A DNA stretch of 64,000 nucleotides from Sebastes aleutianus (GCA_916700875.1 CAKAKS010000032.1:19583629-19647628), one strand, 5' to 3'; counted from the stretch's first letter, positions 11,581 through 24,480 are shown. Notes: generated by a model from the sequence alone, not told the origin. Made by a program: numbers and translations.

Positions 11581-13870
11581 GTCCACTGTACATTCACTAG
11601 ATATTCTCAGAGCTACGAAGTCTTCTGCAGTGTGTAGAGTGCACGCATGCACGTGAGGTGGAGCGAGTTGAGTGAAGGCAGGCAGGCAGAGGAGCAGAGT
11701 ACAGCAGAGACTCCGGCCCTGGAGACCAAATCTACGGTCTCCCCTGTGTCTTCTGGCCGTGGTGCGGGGGCTGGAGCAGGAAGAGTTGACACTGTTTTGC
11801 AAGACGGGCTTCACTAGATATAACTTTGCGGTTTTGGTGCTTCCGTGTAGTTTGTGTTGGAGTCTTGTCTGAACAGCGTAGCCACACGCGAGAGCGCGCA
11901 TGGGACACCGACCAGGGTGATTTATACGTGTAAGAAGTTACAAACAGTCCCTTTAAAAGGACAAACATATTGTAAGTAACCTAAATATTGCCATAAGAAG
12001 ACATGATCTAAACCACAATGAATGCAGTATGGGTTGGTGCCTCCTGTGATTTTAGCCCCACAGTGTGTAGAGCACTTAAAATGCTATAAACAACAATCCT
12101 ATCAGCCAAACTGTCTTATATAGTGTGACAGGTCAGAGGTAGGGTGGGTTCAAGTTTTTAAATCAGAGAAGAGACAGTTTGTCAACAGTCTTCCCTTAAT
12201 CGATTAATTAAGTAGTGTATAAGAGGCCATAAAATAGTGAAAAATGCCCATCACAGTTACCCACAGTCCAAGGTTATATCTTCAATTTTAAAGGTGCTGC
12301 TTTAGAAAATGATAAAAAGGTAGATCGAGGTAGATAAAAAGGTACATCAGAATTTCAAGGTAGGAGTGAACTATGACTCCCAACATGCATTTCGGCAAGG
12401 AACATCAAATCACAGAGCTTAAAAATCTGTGATTTACAAGCGGCACTAACGGTGGGCACAAACTAACGATTGACAATCTGCAGGCAGCTTAAATCCATTA
12501 GGGACTTCCCCCCGAAGAAGTCACAAGCTAATTTTAAGCAGAAAAAGCAGTTTTTACACGCAAAAAAATATATGTCGATAAGTATCTGTGATTTATGTGT
12601 ACAGCATGAAAACGATAATTTAATGTGGAGTTCCTCTTTACTTGCTACCATCAAAGTGTACAGTTAAGTTTGTATAGATACCATAGTCTCCTTTTGACAA
12701 CAGGTGAACCAGCCCGACGTTCATTAGCAGGATTACTCTTGAATGCTCCATTATGTGCTCCGACACCACCCCAAACAGCCCTCCCACTCTATTTTTCTAT
12801 TTTTGTTGAGGTTCAGTTTGTCACAGTCTACCCAGTGCCTCTTGTGCACAAAATGACAGAAATTAAAAATTACATTGGTGCTTGTAAACACCATACAAAG
12901 ACATCTAAAAATGTGTTTCTAATTTGTTCTGCTCTGATTTGACGTCCTGCTTGCTGCTAGTGCATGAACCCACTGAACAAAATGCAAAACAAAAGTTCAC
13001 TGAGTATTTAGCAATGCTGAGTCTGGTTTGTTTCATGTCTGGAGAGGTCGTTACACAGTACATTTGGTGCAGCTCTGTTGAGGATTAGTTCATTAAGTCA
13101 CTATCATAAAACTGAACAAAACTATTTGTTTGATTAAAAACACATCTCGGCGTCTTTAAAACGTAAACATGTTTTTAAGCTAAAGCCATCCTTCTAGTTT
13201 AGAGGATATTTCACGGTACTTTTGCCTATCATCTATCAAATCTCTTTCAAGGGCACACAAAGAAGCTGAAAAATCTCCCGACACTCCATTACTTAGAAAA
13301 AACTGTCAATATACTACAGGGTTTCCCCAAGGAAACTGTTAAATCAAGGTGATAAACCGCCAAGATCCTGACAAATCTCGTCTAGTGATTGATTTAGTTA
13401 GTAGATGCCAGCTTAAACAACAGCCACACTCCTTCAATATGTGACAATATTTTATGTGAAATACTCTATCTGCTCTTTTACACTGAAGATCAAGGTTTTA
13501 TTGCATGAAAGTGTCCTTTTTATACTGTTAGCAGATTACGGATTGATCGTAATATGAATTTGTACACTGTACAGAGTTGATATTTGGCGTCTAGGCTCCA
13601 ACCCCACCACCCGCCAAGCACACATCAAGCTCAGCACAGCAAACATTTGGGAGTGATGAATAGCAGATGAAGCCTGAAACGAGATGGCACCATGCAGCCC
13701 ACGAGGTAAAGCGTTCGCCAATCAGGTGCCTAGTGTCTAGTGTCTAGTGTCTAGTGGCAGCCCATCAAGCATCCAGTACTGGGAAGCAAGGCGATCCCTT
13801 GTGTCCAAAAATGTCCCTGAGGACACGTACCATTAGGCTATGCACAAGTCTGTGCATGTTTTAAATCTGC
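11581..13870. other. Gene-free stretch with hAT traces
   Basis: At 12195-12260 AATCGATTAATTAAG is followed by CATAAAATAGTGAAAAATGCC, a remnant of a fish hAT-type repeat. A 7-bp tandem (TAGTGTC, about 3.7 units) sits at 13731-13755. No gene is seen. Confidence 0.4.
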
Positions 13871-13876
13871 TGTTGT

Positions 13877-14160
13877 CAAGATTCAAGAGTTTTATTTGCC
13901 ATTTGCACCTAAGTACATTGGAATTCTGAGCAATTTACACCGAGTCAAATTTAGGAAAGGAAAAAAAAAAGGTAGAAAAGGCACAATGTAATTACAGTAC
14001 AAAATAATTAGCACATTCAACTCAACAGAATAAATAAATAAATTATTAAAATATAAAACGCCCTCAGTGTAGTCAATAAATAACTAAACTACCCTCTGCA
14101 TAGGAACGATACCCCCAGAATACAAATATACAGTAAATATGCTCCATGACCATGTTACCC
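13877..14160 (-). mobile_element. LINE 3' tail (L2-like), minus orientation
   Basis: Read on the minus strand the segment ends GCAAATAAAACTCTTGAATC, the characteristic AATAAA plus short TTGAATC repeat tail of fish L2-type LINEs. No coding part accompanies it. Confidence 0.55.
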
Positions 14161-14164
14161 CTAT

Positions 14165-15440
14165 ACCCAAAAACGTCCTGTGCTGGGAATTAATCAGTCT
14201 CTATGCAACTGGATTTTAGATTTTCTGTCCGATAGGCAAAATGTTCTCTCGGCCTATGACTCTCAACACTGGTGCCCCTCAGGGTTTTGTTCTCTCACCT
14301 CTGCTGAACTCACTGTACTCACTCTGCTGTGGAGTGGTGTCGGGAAAACAACCTGATTTTAAACATCGCCAACACCAAAGAAATAATAATCGACTTCCAG
14401 AGAGCTGAGGGGGTTCTCTCCCCCCCCATTGGTCATCAATAACCAGATAGTGGAGAGGGTTGACACTTTAAAATTCCTTGGCATCACCATATGCCACACT
14501 CTGAAGTGGGAGGCCAACACCAGCCATATAATTAACAAGGCCTACCAGAGGCTTCACTTTCTGCGCCAGCTTAGAAACTTTGGCGTCCTCGCCTTCTCAG
14601 TCACAGTGTCGTATGGCAACACAACCGTCCTTGACAGGAGAGGGGACAGTTGGAAAGAGTTGTGTACACAGCGTCTAAGATCACTGATCTTCCTGCCCTC
14701 TGTCACCTCCATAAAGGCCTCACGTAACAGACGCAAGACGCAGAAGGTGATCGCTGACTCCCTGACTCCTCTCACCCTGCTTGCTCCCTCTTCAGATCCC
14801 TCCCCCTCCGGAAGGAGATTCCAGAGTTTCAAGTGTAGGACACCTCGCTTCAGGAATAGCACACATCCTGAGGCTGTTCGATACTTGAACTCAGACGCTC
14901 AAGTATACTTTTAGCAGTAGAACAAGCATCAGCAACAACAAGAGCTTTAAAACTTAGCAGCACAAAGCAACAAGCACTTTAAACGAATTGACACGAAGCA
15001 AAAAATCTGTAAAATAACAGAAAAAGTACTGGCAGCTCATTACCTGTGTATCTATAGTAAAAAAAAAATGCAATTATGTTATTTAATGGTGTATCTATAG
15101 TAAAAATAAATATATTTTGTATTATTTCATGATGTACCTACAGTAAAAAAAACAAGATATTTTCTATTATTTATTGGTGTATTTATAGTAAAAAACAGAA
15201 CATTTTCTATTATTAATGGTGTATCTATAGTAAAAAAAGACATTTTCTATTATTTATTTGTGTAGGCTGTAGCAGCCCAAAGCACTTTAGGATTTTTTTT
15301 TCATAGTTTGAATGTATAAATGTGGTAACTGTTTTTGCTATATTTTATTTACTGTGTGTGTTTTTAAAAGATGCACTGAGGCAAATTTCTATCAACTGTG
15401 TTGACACGGCAAAAAAGTATTGATTGATTGATTGATTTTG
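14165..15440 (+). mobile_element. L2/Rex-type LINE fragment with 3' tail
   Basis: The reverse-transcriptase motif NTGAPQGFVLSPLL is encoded at 14266-14307. The frame then jumps to EWCRENNLILNI near 14332, so the catalytic YADD region has been deleted. The C-terminal domain follows at 14429-14914 (VERVDTLKFLGITI, then LRSLIFLP and PSGRR). The 3' part contains the 44-bp repeats below and ends in GTATTGATTGATTGATT at 15417-15437. It is dead as an autonomous element. Confidence 0.85.
15045..15263 (+). repeat. 44-bp tandem repeat in LINE 3'UTR
   Basis: About five units share GTGTATCTATAGTAAAAA followed by a TTTTCTATTATTTATT-like piece, at 15047, 15091, 15134, 15178 and 15221. They sit between the LINE coding end and its tail. 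Confidence 0.85.
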
Positions 15441-15487
15441 GTATGAGAGCAGCAGCAGCATAAACTACAGAACAGGGGCTCAGCACT

Positions 15488-17120
15488 TTCTGACAAGTTT
15501 CAAGCAAGCTGACCATAAACCCACTATTTTAAGAGAAAGTGTTCTCTCAACAGACCATTGTGAAATGCCCCACTAATAATCAGCAGCATGAACGCATCAC
15601 AAAGTGTGCCAAGCAACCTTTTTTCCTCCTCAAATGGATAGATAACATCTTCAGTATTACAGAAATGTATCATGTGTTGGGCAATTGTTTTCATTTATGG
15701 CAAGACAGCTTACACAAGACTGAGATTCAAAAACTGTCCCAAGCATCCTTAATTCACCCTACAGGAAATGAGCAACAGTCATATTTACATACTTAAAGCC
15801 AATTGTTATATTAGCCTCAAACACCTCAAAACAGGAACCAAAACAATTCAGGCCACAACAGACAAATGTTCAAATGTCCCACTAATAATCAACAGCATGA
15901 ACGCATCACAAAGTTTGCCAAACAATAGCCAACAGGAAAATAAGCTAGCAAGCATAAATCACAACAACACCATGGCAAATAAACAAACAAACAACTTACC
16001 AGCTAATTGATGTTAGATGGGTAACATCTTCAGTATTACAGAAATGTATCATGTGTTGGGCATTTGTTTTCATTTGTGGCAAGACAGCTTACACAAGACA
16101 GAGATTAAAAAAAACTGAAAACTTAATTCACCCTACAGGAAATGAGCAACAGTCATATTTACATACTTAAGGCCAATTGTTATATTACCCTCAAACACCT
16201 CAAAACAACAGGAACAACCTTGGTGGGAAATGTTCCCAAGACCAATTCAGGCCACAACAGACAAATGTTCAAATGTCCCACTACTAATCAGCAGCATGAA
16301 CGCATCACAAAGTGTGCCAAGCAACCTTTTTTCCTCCTCAAATGGATAGATAACATCTTCAGTATTACAGAAATGTATCATGGGTTGGACATTTGTTTTC
16401 ATTTATGGCAAGACAGTTTACACAAGACGGAGATTCAAAAACTGTCCCAATCACCCTACAACAGGAAATGAGCAACAGACATATTTACATACTGAAAAGG
16501 CCAATTGTTATATTAGCCTCAAACACCGCAAAACAACATGAACAACCAAAACAATTCAGGCCACAACAGACAAATGTTCAAATGTCCCACTAATAATCAG
16601 CAGCATGAATGCATCACAAAGTTTGCCAAACAATAGCCAACAGGAAAATAAGCTAGCAAGCATAAATCACAACAACACCATGGCAAATAAACAAACAAAC
16701 AACTTACCAGCTAATTGATGTTAGATGGGTAACATCTTCAGTATTACAGAAATGTATCATGTGTTGGGCATTTGTTTTCATTTGTGGCAAGACAGCTTAC
16801 ACAAGACAGAGATTAAAAAAACTGAAAACTTAATTCACCCTACAGGAAATGAGCAACAGTCATATTTACATACTTAAGGCCAATTGTTATATTACCCTCA
16901 AACACCTCAAAACAACATGAACAACCAAAACAATTCAGGCCACAACAGACAAATGTTCAAATGTCCCACTAATTATCAGCAGCATGAACGCATCACAAAG
17001 TCTGTCAAACAACAGCCAACAGACGAAGTTAGTTAGCTAGCATAAATCACAACAACACCATGGCAAATAAACAAACAAAACAACTTTACCAGACAATTGA
17101 TGTTGCCAGTAAAGCACACA
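15488..17120 (+). repeat. Higher-order tandem array (about 0.3 and 0.4 kb subunits)
   Basis: The landmark ATCAGCAGCATGAACGCATC recurs at about 15578, 15886, 16286, 16593 and 16972. Spacings alternate near 307 and 380-400 bp, so two monomer types form a composite unit of about 705 bp. Type 1 monomers carry GCCAAGCAACCTTTTTTCC. Type 2 monomers carry GCCAAACAATAGCCAACAGG and a (CAAA)n-like AAATAAACAAACAAACAAC. The repeated small frames (MSNSHIYILKANCY) are by-products. Confidence 0.88.
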
Positions 17121-17360
17121 AACTCAGACCAGAACCAAAACACATCAATTCACAACACACACACGTGTTAGCATGAGCAGCAACTTACATTGTTGAAGTG
17201 AAGCTAAACAGAGGTCCGACTGCTCGCAGGTGTTGCTTGATTGTGACAGTATACGTTAAGCAGTGCAGCCGTAACCTAGCAACGCAAGGTTGTTTAAATA
17301 TCCGGCCGCCATATTGGAACAGGCAGGTTGGATATTCACTCCAGTTAGGTAGGCTACACC

Positions 17361-18100
17361 CAGGGTCTGAAATTAAGTTTTTTCCTCAGGTGCCACTGTG
17401 GCAGGTCACTGAACATTTCTATTAAACACACAATTTTTTTGTCTGCCACTTCTAAAATCTAGAACGCTTTAGAATTGTAACCACTAGGACGGTGTATGAG
17501 CAATAATCTGGCGATACGATACGTATCATGATACAGGGGTTACGATTCAATATATCCCAAACATATTGCGGTACTGTAAGCAAGGCAATATATAGATTTT
17601 TTTTTTAAATCTAATTTAGGAAAACGGTCATAGTATGAAAAACACACTGCCACATGCATAAAATCTGAGTAAAAAAAATATTTTTAAACTTTTTTATGCC
17701 ATCAGAATAGTAGGATCTGCATTTGCATTTGTCTTTGCAAATAAAATAAAGTATTGACTGAGTTAATCTTTGCTTGTAAACTGTTAATTAGAAATCAATA
17801 CAGGGTTTTTGAGAATCGATACAGTATCACAAAACATAATATTGCAATACTCCATATTTTGTGTGTTTTCTTACACCCCTAGTAAACACTGAGTCAGTGG
17901 TAACAGAGAGTAGAAATATGAATCATGTAACCTTAATCACTGACTATTTTTAATTTAGGAATTGCTTTTGAAAAATAACATTTTAATATAAGGAAAACCT
18001 GGCAACCTGCCATGGTGCCAGGTGACCTGAAATTGTTACCTGCCACAGCCAACATTTACCCTGTTATTTCGCAGGTGGCAGGTGCTAATTTCATTCCCTG
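17361..18100. mobile_element. hAT-type MITE with perfect 8-bp target duplication
   Basis: The termini are CAGGGTCTGAAATTA and TAATTTCATTCCCTG, and GCTACACC is duplicated at 17353-17360 and 18101-18108. The element contains GGTGCCA/TGGCAGGT-type internal motifs and is itself interrupted by a second hAT MITE (17485-17881). Confidence 0.88.
17485..17881. mobile_element. hAT-type MITE nested in the preceding element
   Basis: Termini are TAGGACGGTGTA and TACACCCCTA, flanked by GTAACCAC (17477-17484) and GTAAACAC (17882-17889), an 8-bp duplication with one mismatch. The interior GATACGATACGTATCATGAT is typical of a very common fish hAT MITE. Confidence 0.85.
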
Positions 18101-18418
18101 GCTACACCTATAGCTAAAATTAACCCAGTCTAACACAACAGTATCCTGCAATAACAATCTTTATGATCTCAGACATGTTGGAGGATGTTGTGTTTCTGTT
18201 ATTCAGCCTCCTTGATATAAATGGAGTGGACAAAAAAAATACCATAGAGTTGAATCAACACCAAACCTTTCAACAAAACATCATAACATTCATAAAGGTT
18301 ACAGCAAGTACAATGTGAGTGTAGCAGCCCAACAGTTGTTTAACCATGTATTGATTATCGTAACAAGTTATGAGATGATATTGCCCCCAGTCCTCATACC
18401 CCTGATGTTTGATATAGG

Positions 18419-18600
18419 CCAGGGATCTGCAACCTGTGGCTCCGGAGCCACATGTGGCTCTTTAGTCCCTCTCCAGTGGCTCCCTGTGGATTTTTTTTTT
18501 TTTAAAACTAGTGGAAATGAATAGCTGTTTTTTTGTTTACATTTTCAATTTTTATTTATCATTGTTGTAGGTCTATGGTCTATGGCCCTTGATGTGAAAT
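18419..18600 (+). mobile_element. hAT MITE fragment, same family as 57.2-58.2 kb
   Basis: It starts CCAGGGATCTGCAACCTGTG, followed by GGAGCCACATGTGGCTC. The part TTTATTTATCATTGTTGTAGG (18551-18571) is shared in inverted orientation with 58105-58125. The other end is not clear. Confidence 0.6.
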
Positions 18601-21145
18601 TGTTTGGAAACCACTGGCCAAGGCTACTACTCTGGCTGACCCAAATCTTGACTCAAGGTCTATTTTGGCTTTTCTGGAGTTTTCAACTCAAATTCTTTCA
18701 AATCTGGACCAACGCTGATTTTTTTTTTTAGACTGATACCAATATCAACAATTTAGAGTAATAAAACATAAATAAATCTGGATTATTTGTGAAAAGTTGT
18801 GACAAAAATGCATGCAGAGTAGGACTTTACCGTTGAAAATAAACTTGTCAGTGCTCTCTGGTGGAACTGCATCATTAGGTCACTGTCTCTGTCCTGCATA
18901 GATACGCTGATACCGATATATGTGGTAATCCTCAGCAGATGGAGATGGATCAGGTATCATCATATGGTAGTTGGATGACCTGATAGCAGGCGGTTGTATG
19001 GTGGTGGTTGTGGGCAGCATCCTTGTTTCTGTTCAAAGATTGCCTCTGCCTCCGTCCACTGACTCCTGGTCTATGACCTTTGACCCTTCGTTAGGGTCTC
19101 GCTAGATGTTCTGACAAATTTAGCAGTGTCCATTCTGGTCTTAAGGTTGGCTGAACCTTGAATTTGATGTAGCTACTGTAGCTTTAACCTTCCACTGGTG
19201 TCCTCCCCTGTGCATTGTGATTGAAAGACTATTCATGAGAAAACCCTGTCTGTTATCAAGTATATTGCCTAAAAAGCATGAGGAGGCTCTTTCCTTTCTA
19301 ACATCCCCCCCCCCCCCCTCCCTCGTGATTTAAGCTTTGCATAGATGTGGGACTGAGTGTAATAGTGAATGGAGTTTCATAATAATAAATTGCACCAGAA
19401 AGAAATGCGACTTTAAATAGAATGCAGTACGCTTACAGCATTTACTTTGCACTAAAGTGATTTATAAGCCAGGGGAAATGTTTCATTAAAAAAACAGCAT
19501 CATCTGAAGTAGACAGAGCCCCTCATATAAAGGAAAATTTCACCCACAAGACAAGAAAAGATTAAAATCAACCCACGAACAAAAGACACTAAACCGTGTC
19601 TTCCTGCCCTGCAGGGAAAGAAATGGCCGTGTTTATCAGTTACTTTCAAACCTCTACATACCTGATTGAAGATAATGAGATGAGGCACATTACAGCTCTT
19701 CTCCAGCCCCAGAAAGTGAGAGAGAGAAAGAGAGAGAAATGCAGAGCTGAAGCAGCCAGCAGGGTAATCTAATGGGCTGTGGTGAGGCTTTAGGCTGCGG
19801 CTGCCACCCCGCCATTCACCTCAGGTGCCCTTTCCTCCAGCTCTCATCTTCCCCTCCATCCTGGCTCCTGGTCCGGCCCCTGCAGGGTAACACTTCCCCC
19901 TGTAGGATCGAGGCAGGACTTCAACCTAGAAACCTGAGACGCCTGGCTGCTTCTCATGAAGGCTTCTGAGGTGAGTAAACCGCCACGGCACGTGTTATGA
20001 GTGGATTAACAAGATTGACAGAATAAGTAGAGACTATTTTTCAAAATCCTGCATGTCTGATTAGAGTGGGGAGCTAAGAGAGGAAACCAAAACTAGAGAA
20101 AGAGCATGTCCAAATTCTTCTTGGGCATGTCCAGTGTCAGAGTATATACAGTATTTGATAGTTTCTCTAATGCAACTTTGTACCTTTGGGGCAGGTTAAT
20201 ATACTCCCATTTCAGTTGCTTTCTGCATTCAATTAAAGATACCAGATTTTTTATGAAAAGTCTGCAAAAGAAATTTCATTTTGAGAAATTAAAGTGTCCT
20301 GCACCACACTGCTTAATGATCTAAACAGTGATCAGTAGGTATGTGTTATGGCCGCCTAACACCAGAGGATACTCAAAAGTCAGGTGCACAAAAACATGTC
20401 AGGTTTTATCAGAGTCAACGCCAATAAATGTCTTCCAGACTGACTCGTGTCCTACTTAAACACACACTCATGAAATGACAGAGAGATGATCGGTACACTG
20501 GTTTATTCATTACTCAGCAATGAAGAGTGTAGAGGTTACGAATAAGTCTTTATGACATCCATTTTTCTTTCAGTCCCACATCTTTTTCTGCTCAGTATCT
20601 GAAAGGATAAGATGTAAGCATCACCGACTCTCCCAAAAAATATAGAGTATAGGCAAAAGCTGCAGTTCAAATGCTAAAGATCTTTGTCAACTCCTGTTAA
20701 AGCTTTGCTGGCCCTGTCCTGCATTTAGTTGATGGTCTATTATTAAAGAGCAGAACAGAAACAATATAGCTTCTGCTTCAAGTGACATTCGTAATGAGGT
20801 TCTAAGTATATACAGCCCGTTCTAATTCCCGGGGTGTCAAATACTGAGGCTTGAGATGAGACACATTGGGCTTTCCATTAACTACAACGTAAACCATCCG
20901 TGTCAACAGTAAACGCTCAGAGAAAGTGCTGTGCAACCGAAAAGTGATGCCGAGGGGTCTGACAAAGCGTCAGTATATGACGAGTTGGGATGAGAAGGTG
21001 TTGGTGTATGTGATTACAACGAGAGACAGTATTTGGGGGCATCAACAATCTGGGACATGTTTCATGGGGTCATGTTGTGTCTGGGTCAGATCCAGGAGTG
21101 TTGATCGCCTGACTTTCATGCCTTTCATTTTCTGATGTGACCTTT
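18601..21145. other. Gene-free stretch
   Basis: Contains a poly-C run (19306-19318), weak hAT traces near 18725 and 18905 (GCTGATACCGATAT) and a purine tract near 19722. A splice-like pair at 19904/19970 was considered and not accepted as an exon. Sequence 20820-21130 reads like an abundant fish repeat but I cannot name it. Confidence 0.35.
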
Positions 21146-21152
21146 GAAATAA

Positions 21153-21620
21153 AGTAGGGATGCACCGATTGCAAAATTATGGGCTGATACGGATATTTGA
21201 AATCAAAATTTGGCCAATAGCCGATACCGATGTTTTGTTGTTGTTTATTTTGTTATTTATTCCCCCTTTGGTGCCAGAAAAACAAAGAGATCTTCATTAT
21301 AAACTACACTCTTAATTCAGCCCTTCATTAATTCATTAAATGAGCACAAATTAAATCGTACAAATTTATGAAACAAGCTTTAAAATAACCTTCTTTCACA
21401 TGAAAAATAACTGCTTCAAAAGCCTGTTAGCTTGTATACAACTACCTACTCAATGAGAGCAATTTATTACCTATAGCCCAACAAAAACATTTCGTGAAAC
21501 ATAAATTAAATGGGATTAAATCAGCAGCTAACAACACAACATTTAATCGGCACAAAATGAACACAAACATCGGCCACTGCCATCGGTGAATGTCTTATAT
21601 GCCGATAGGCCGAAGAAGAC
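21153..21620. mobile_element. hAT MITE remnant
   Basis: GTAGGGATGCACCGATTGC marks the usual terminus of this family. Internal GGCCAATAGCCGATACCGATG and the facing CATCGGTGAATGTCTTATATG/GCCGATAGGCCG near 21583-21612 suggest a degraded inverted-repeat structure. Confidence 0.6.
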
Positions 21621-21729
21621 AAATTGTCAGAAAAGTAACCCATAAAGAAATATACAAATGGTAGGCTATGCAGTTCACGTGGACCTTTTTTGTCCTCCAC
21701 CACAAATTTCCCTTTTACGTTACACACCT

Positions 21730-22778
21730 GTTATTTGCACAATGTTCTCAAATTTGTACATAATAATTAAGAAAAAGTCGCACCTACAGTAAGAGCTACC
21801 ACTATGTAAAATAGGTTTCTATGCTGCTGTGCCTGTTTGAATAAAGAGCAGACAGACAGACAGACAGACCACGTAACATTTTTGTCTATGAGCTGGCTTT
21901 TACTGGCAGCCTGCGAGGTTCCAGATGGAGGCAGGTTTCCCTTCCAGCAGTCTGTCGGTCTTGGCTCTGAGCCACCTCTGAGTCAGGTAGGGCAAGTGAG
22001 GACAGCTTGGCAGCGATACACTGCGATACACAAGCCCAGGAGATGCTGAGGGATTTGAGAGAGGAGCAGCTCTGCTCTGGATCAGAAAGAATTCATTTCG
22101 GAATCGCCTGTATGTCTCAAACACATCACACACGTACAACAAAATCAGCCAAATCAGCTAATGAAATTAAGCCTTTTTTTTGTCTTTTCATGGTATTGCT
22201 TCTTTTGTTGGCCATTATATCTTTGCAGCCTTTTAAAGTGTACAAAGTAGCAATGCTGCTTTTCAAATCTCGTTGCCTTCAGTAGGATTTAGACGTCATG
22301 AAAGTGACACACATTTTGGCGTCACACCAGCACCCCAACGGTCACACTGGCGGCTATCCAAGTACAACACATGTCTGGTGATAGTGTGGTAATGTGATCA
22401 ATAGCAAACAGCCACAACCTGTCGGTGATGATGCTTAAAAAGTCCCAAACGGAAACGCTTAGATAAGAGTGACACCCTGGCTGCAGGTTCACTTTGGGTC
22501 ATGGCTAATATGCGGAAAGATAGAGAGGCAGAAATTGCTTTGATAATCTCTCATTAGATCAACGAGGTCGCAGCACATTAAAGAGTTCTAATCAGAGCAG
22601 ATAAGCAGCTGTTGTAAAACACATCCGGCACCACGTTAGCTTTTATAACTCTGGTAGTATGTTTACATATATCACAATAACTTTAGGCTCTTCACCTTGT
22701 AATATTCACACTTACTGTAGATAAATGTCTACATATTGTGTCTGTTCTTAGCCTTCTTTCAGCCTTCTTTCAGCCTTA

Positions 22779-22823
<45 letters not shown>

Positions 22824-23680
22824 GTGCCTTCATATGTTTTATCTGTTGTTTATTCTTATTGAACACGGTCGGGGGACCTCTGGTGAGGATGAGGAGGATG
22901 TGATGCAGGCTGGCAGTCACGGTGAAGGTGCAGAAAAAGACACTGCGGCTGAGGCTGCGGGTATAGGAGGGTGCAGGTTTAATAAACAGCAGTGTGATTG
23001 GCTGTTGAGCAGCAGCCGTGGCAGCGTGCTGTAGAAAGTAATGAAAGGGAAGCTGACATTAGACAAATGCATATAGGCTACATGGGTAATGATGTTAACC
23101 AGATAATGTAACACAAAGAGGGAATTAATTAAACTAATCATTTCACTGCTGGACTATAAGTGTAGATATAATTTATTAACCAATAGCAAAGGTCTCTAGT
23201 TTAAACTCAGTGAGAAGGGAGAACATTGAGTTCTCATCCGGTCCTGCTGCTCTGCTGGAATGAATAGCAAAGCTAAAAAAAGAAACTTTGTGGTGTGGCG
23301 AGATTCATGTGATCTTATTCAGACATCAGAAGACTCGATACAGACTGATGGTAAACATATAAGAATATGGCAACTGTTACATTAACAACTTTCACTGTGA
23401 TAAATAACCATGAAATTGCCAGAGTCAGGAGAAAAGAAATTTAACTTGAGAGGATGGCTGAAACAATAGAGTTCTTCATTCAGTAACTGATGATAGTAAG
23501 CTTTTTTCGGCAATTATGTCTTATCATTGGAGAGACAACAGTATGTGTCTTAACCACGAGGCTACAAGGCGTGCCCCGATGGTAACCTTTGTAGTCTAGT
23601 TTTGATGTGGTATTGTAACATTTGGTTGTGTCTAGAAGGTAACTAGCAAACTGTGAAACTCTCCCGAGACGGTTAGGCGT
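21730..23680. other. Gene-free stretch with a (TTA)n microsatellite
   Basis: A pure TTA run covers 22777-22822. A GACA microsatellite lies at 21849-21868. Nothing else coding or repetitive is recognised. Confidence 0.4.
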
Positions 23681-23681
23681 A

Positions 23682-24076
23682 AGGTTAGGCATTGACCTTG
23701 AACAGTAAAAGTTAGGCATTGATCTTGAATGGTTAAGGTTAGGCTTTGACCTCAAATAGTTAAAGTTAGGCATTGACCTTGAACAGTAAAAGTTAGGCAT
23801 TGACCTTGAATAGTTAAGGTTAGGCATTGATCTCGAATGGATAAGGTAAGGCATTGACCTTGAACAGTAAAAGTTAGGCATTGACCTTGAATGGTTAAGG
23901 TTAGGCATTGACCTTGAATGATTAAGGTTAGGCATTGACCTTGAATGGTTAAGGGTAGTTAAGGTTAGGCATTGACCTTGAATAGTTAAGATTAGGCATT
24001 GACCTTGAATAATTAAGATTAGGTATTGACATTGAATAGTTAAGGTTAGGCATTGACCTTGAATGGTTAAGGTCAG
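23682..24076 (-). repeat. 27-bp minisatellite at a LINE 3' end
   Basis: About 14-15 units of a GGTTAGGCATTGACCTTGAA core (plus ATGGTTAA or ACAGTAAAA variants) repeat every 27 bp. Because 27 is divisible by three, the array gives a long repetitive frame (NLNHSRSMP per unit on the minus strand) that is not a real gene. Confidence 0.92.
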
Positions 24077-24079
24077 GAT

Positions 24080-24480
24080 AGGTCGTCGGGCAGTGAGTCT
24101 CGCCAGAGTTTTTTCGTATTCCTTGCAAATAGGCCAATGATGAATAGGCCATTGATGAATAGTTTCCACCCTTGTCTGTCTTGGGCCATCTTCTCCAGCT
24201 GTTTCCACATCAGTCCCTTCTTTTTCAACTCTCGTTCCGTGCTCCTTCTCCAGGTGTTTCTGGGTCTTCCTCTCCCCCATTTGCCTTGTGGGTCCCATGT
24301 CAGTGCCTGCTTGGTTATTTTGCTTCTTAGAGTGTGTCTAATCCAGCTCCACTTTCTACTTTTTAGCTGTACTTCTACTGCCTCTTGTTTGGTGCATTCC
24401 CACAGGTTGATGTTGCTGTCTGATGGTGTTTGGCCAGTAGATCCCAACAGATCCCAGTAGATTCCAACATCTCTGAACAT
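24080..24480 (-). mobile_element. RTE-like LINE C-terminal fragment
   Basis: The minus strand encodes KWSWIRHTLRS, QALTWDPQGKWGRGRPRNTW and LEKMAQDRQGWK, the carboxy end of a fish endonuclease/reverse-transcriptase protein (W-IGH-LR...GKR-RGRPR-TW pattern). No catalytic RT motif is present. Its 3' side runs straight into the 27-bp minisatellite. Confidence 0.75.

Noticed and set aside
19905..19970. Possible isolated exon (CTGTAG acceptor, GAG-GTGAGT donor)
   Set aside because: Splice-like ends alone occur by chance, and no in-frame coding partner or protein similarity was found nearby.
22738..23034. 98-codon frame with poly-Ile
   Set aside because: It is driven by the TTA microsatellite and has no domain in the rest.
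23480..24298. 272-codon minus-strand frame, the longest in the window
   Set aside because: It is mostly the 27-bp minisatellite, whose period is a multiple of three, fused to a LINE fragment. It is not a repeat protein gene.
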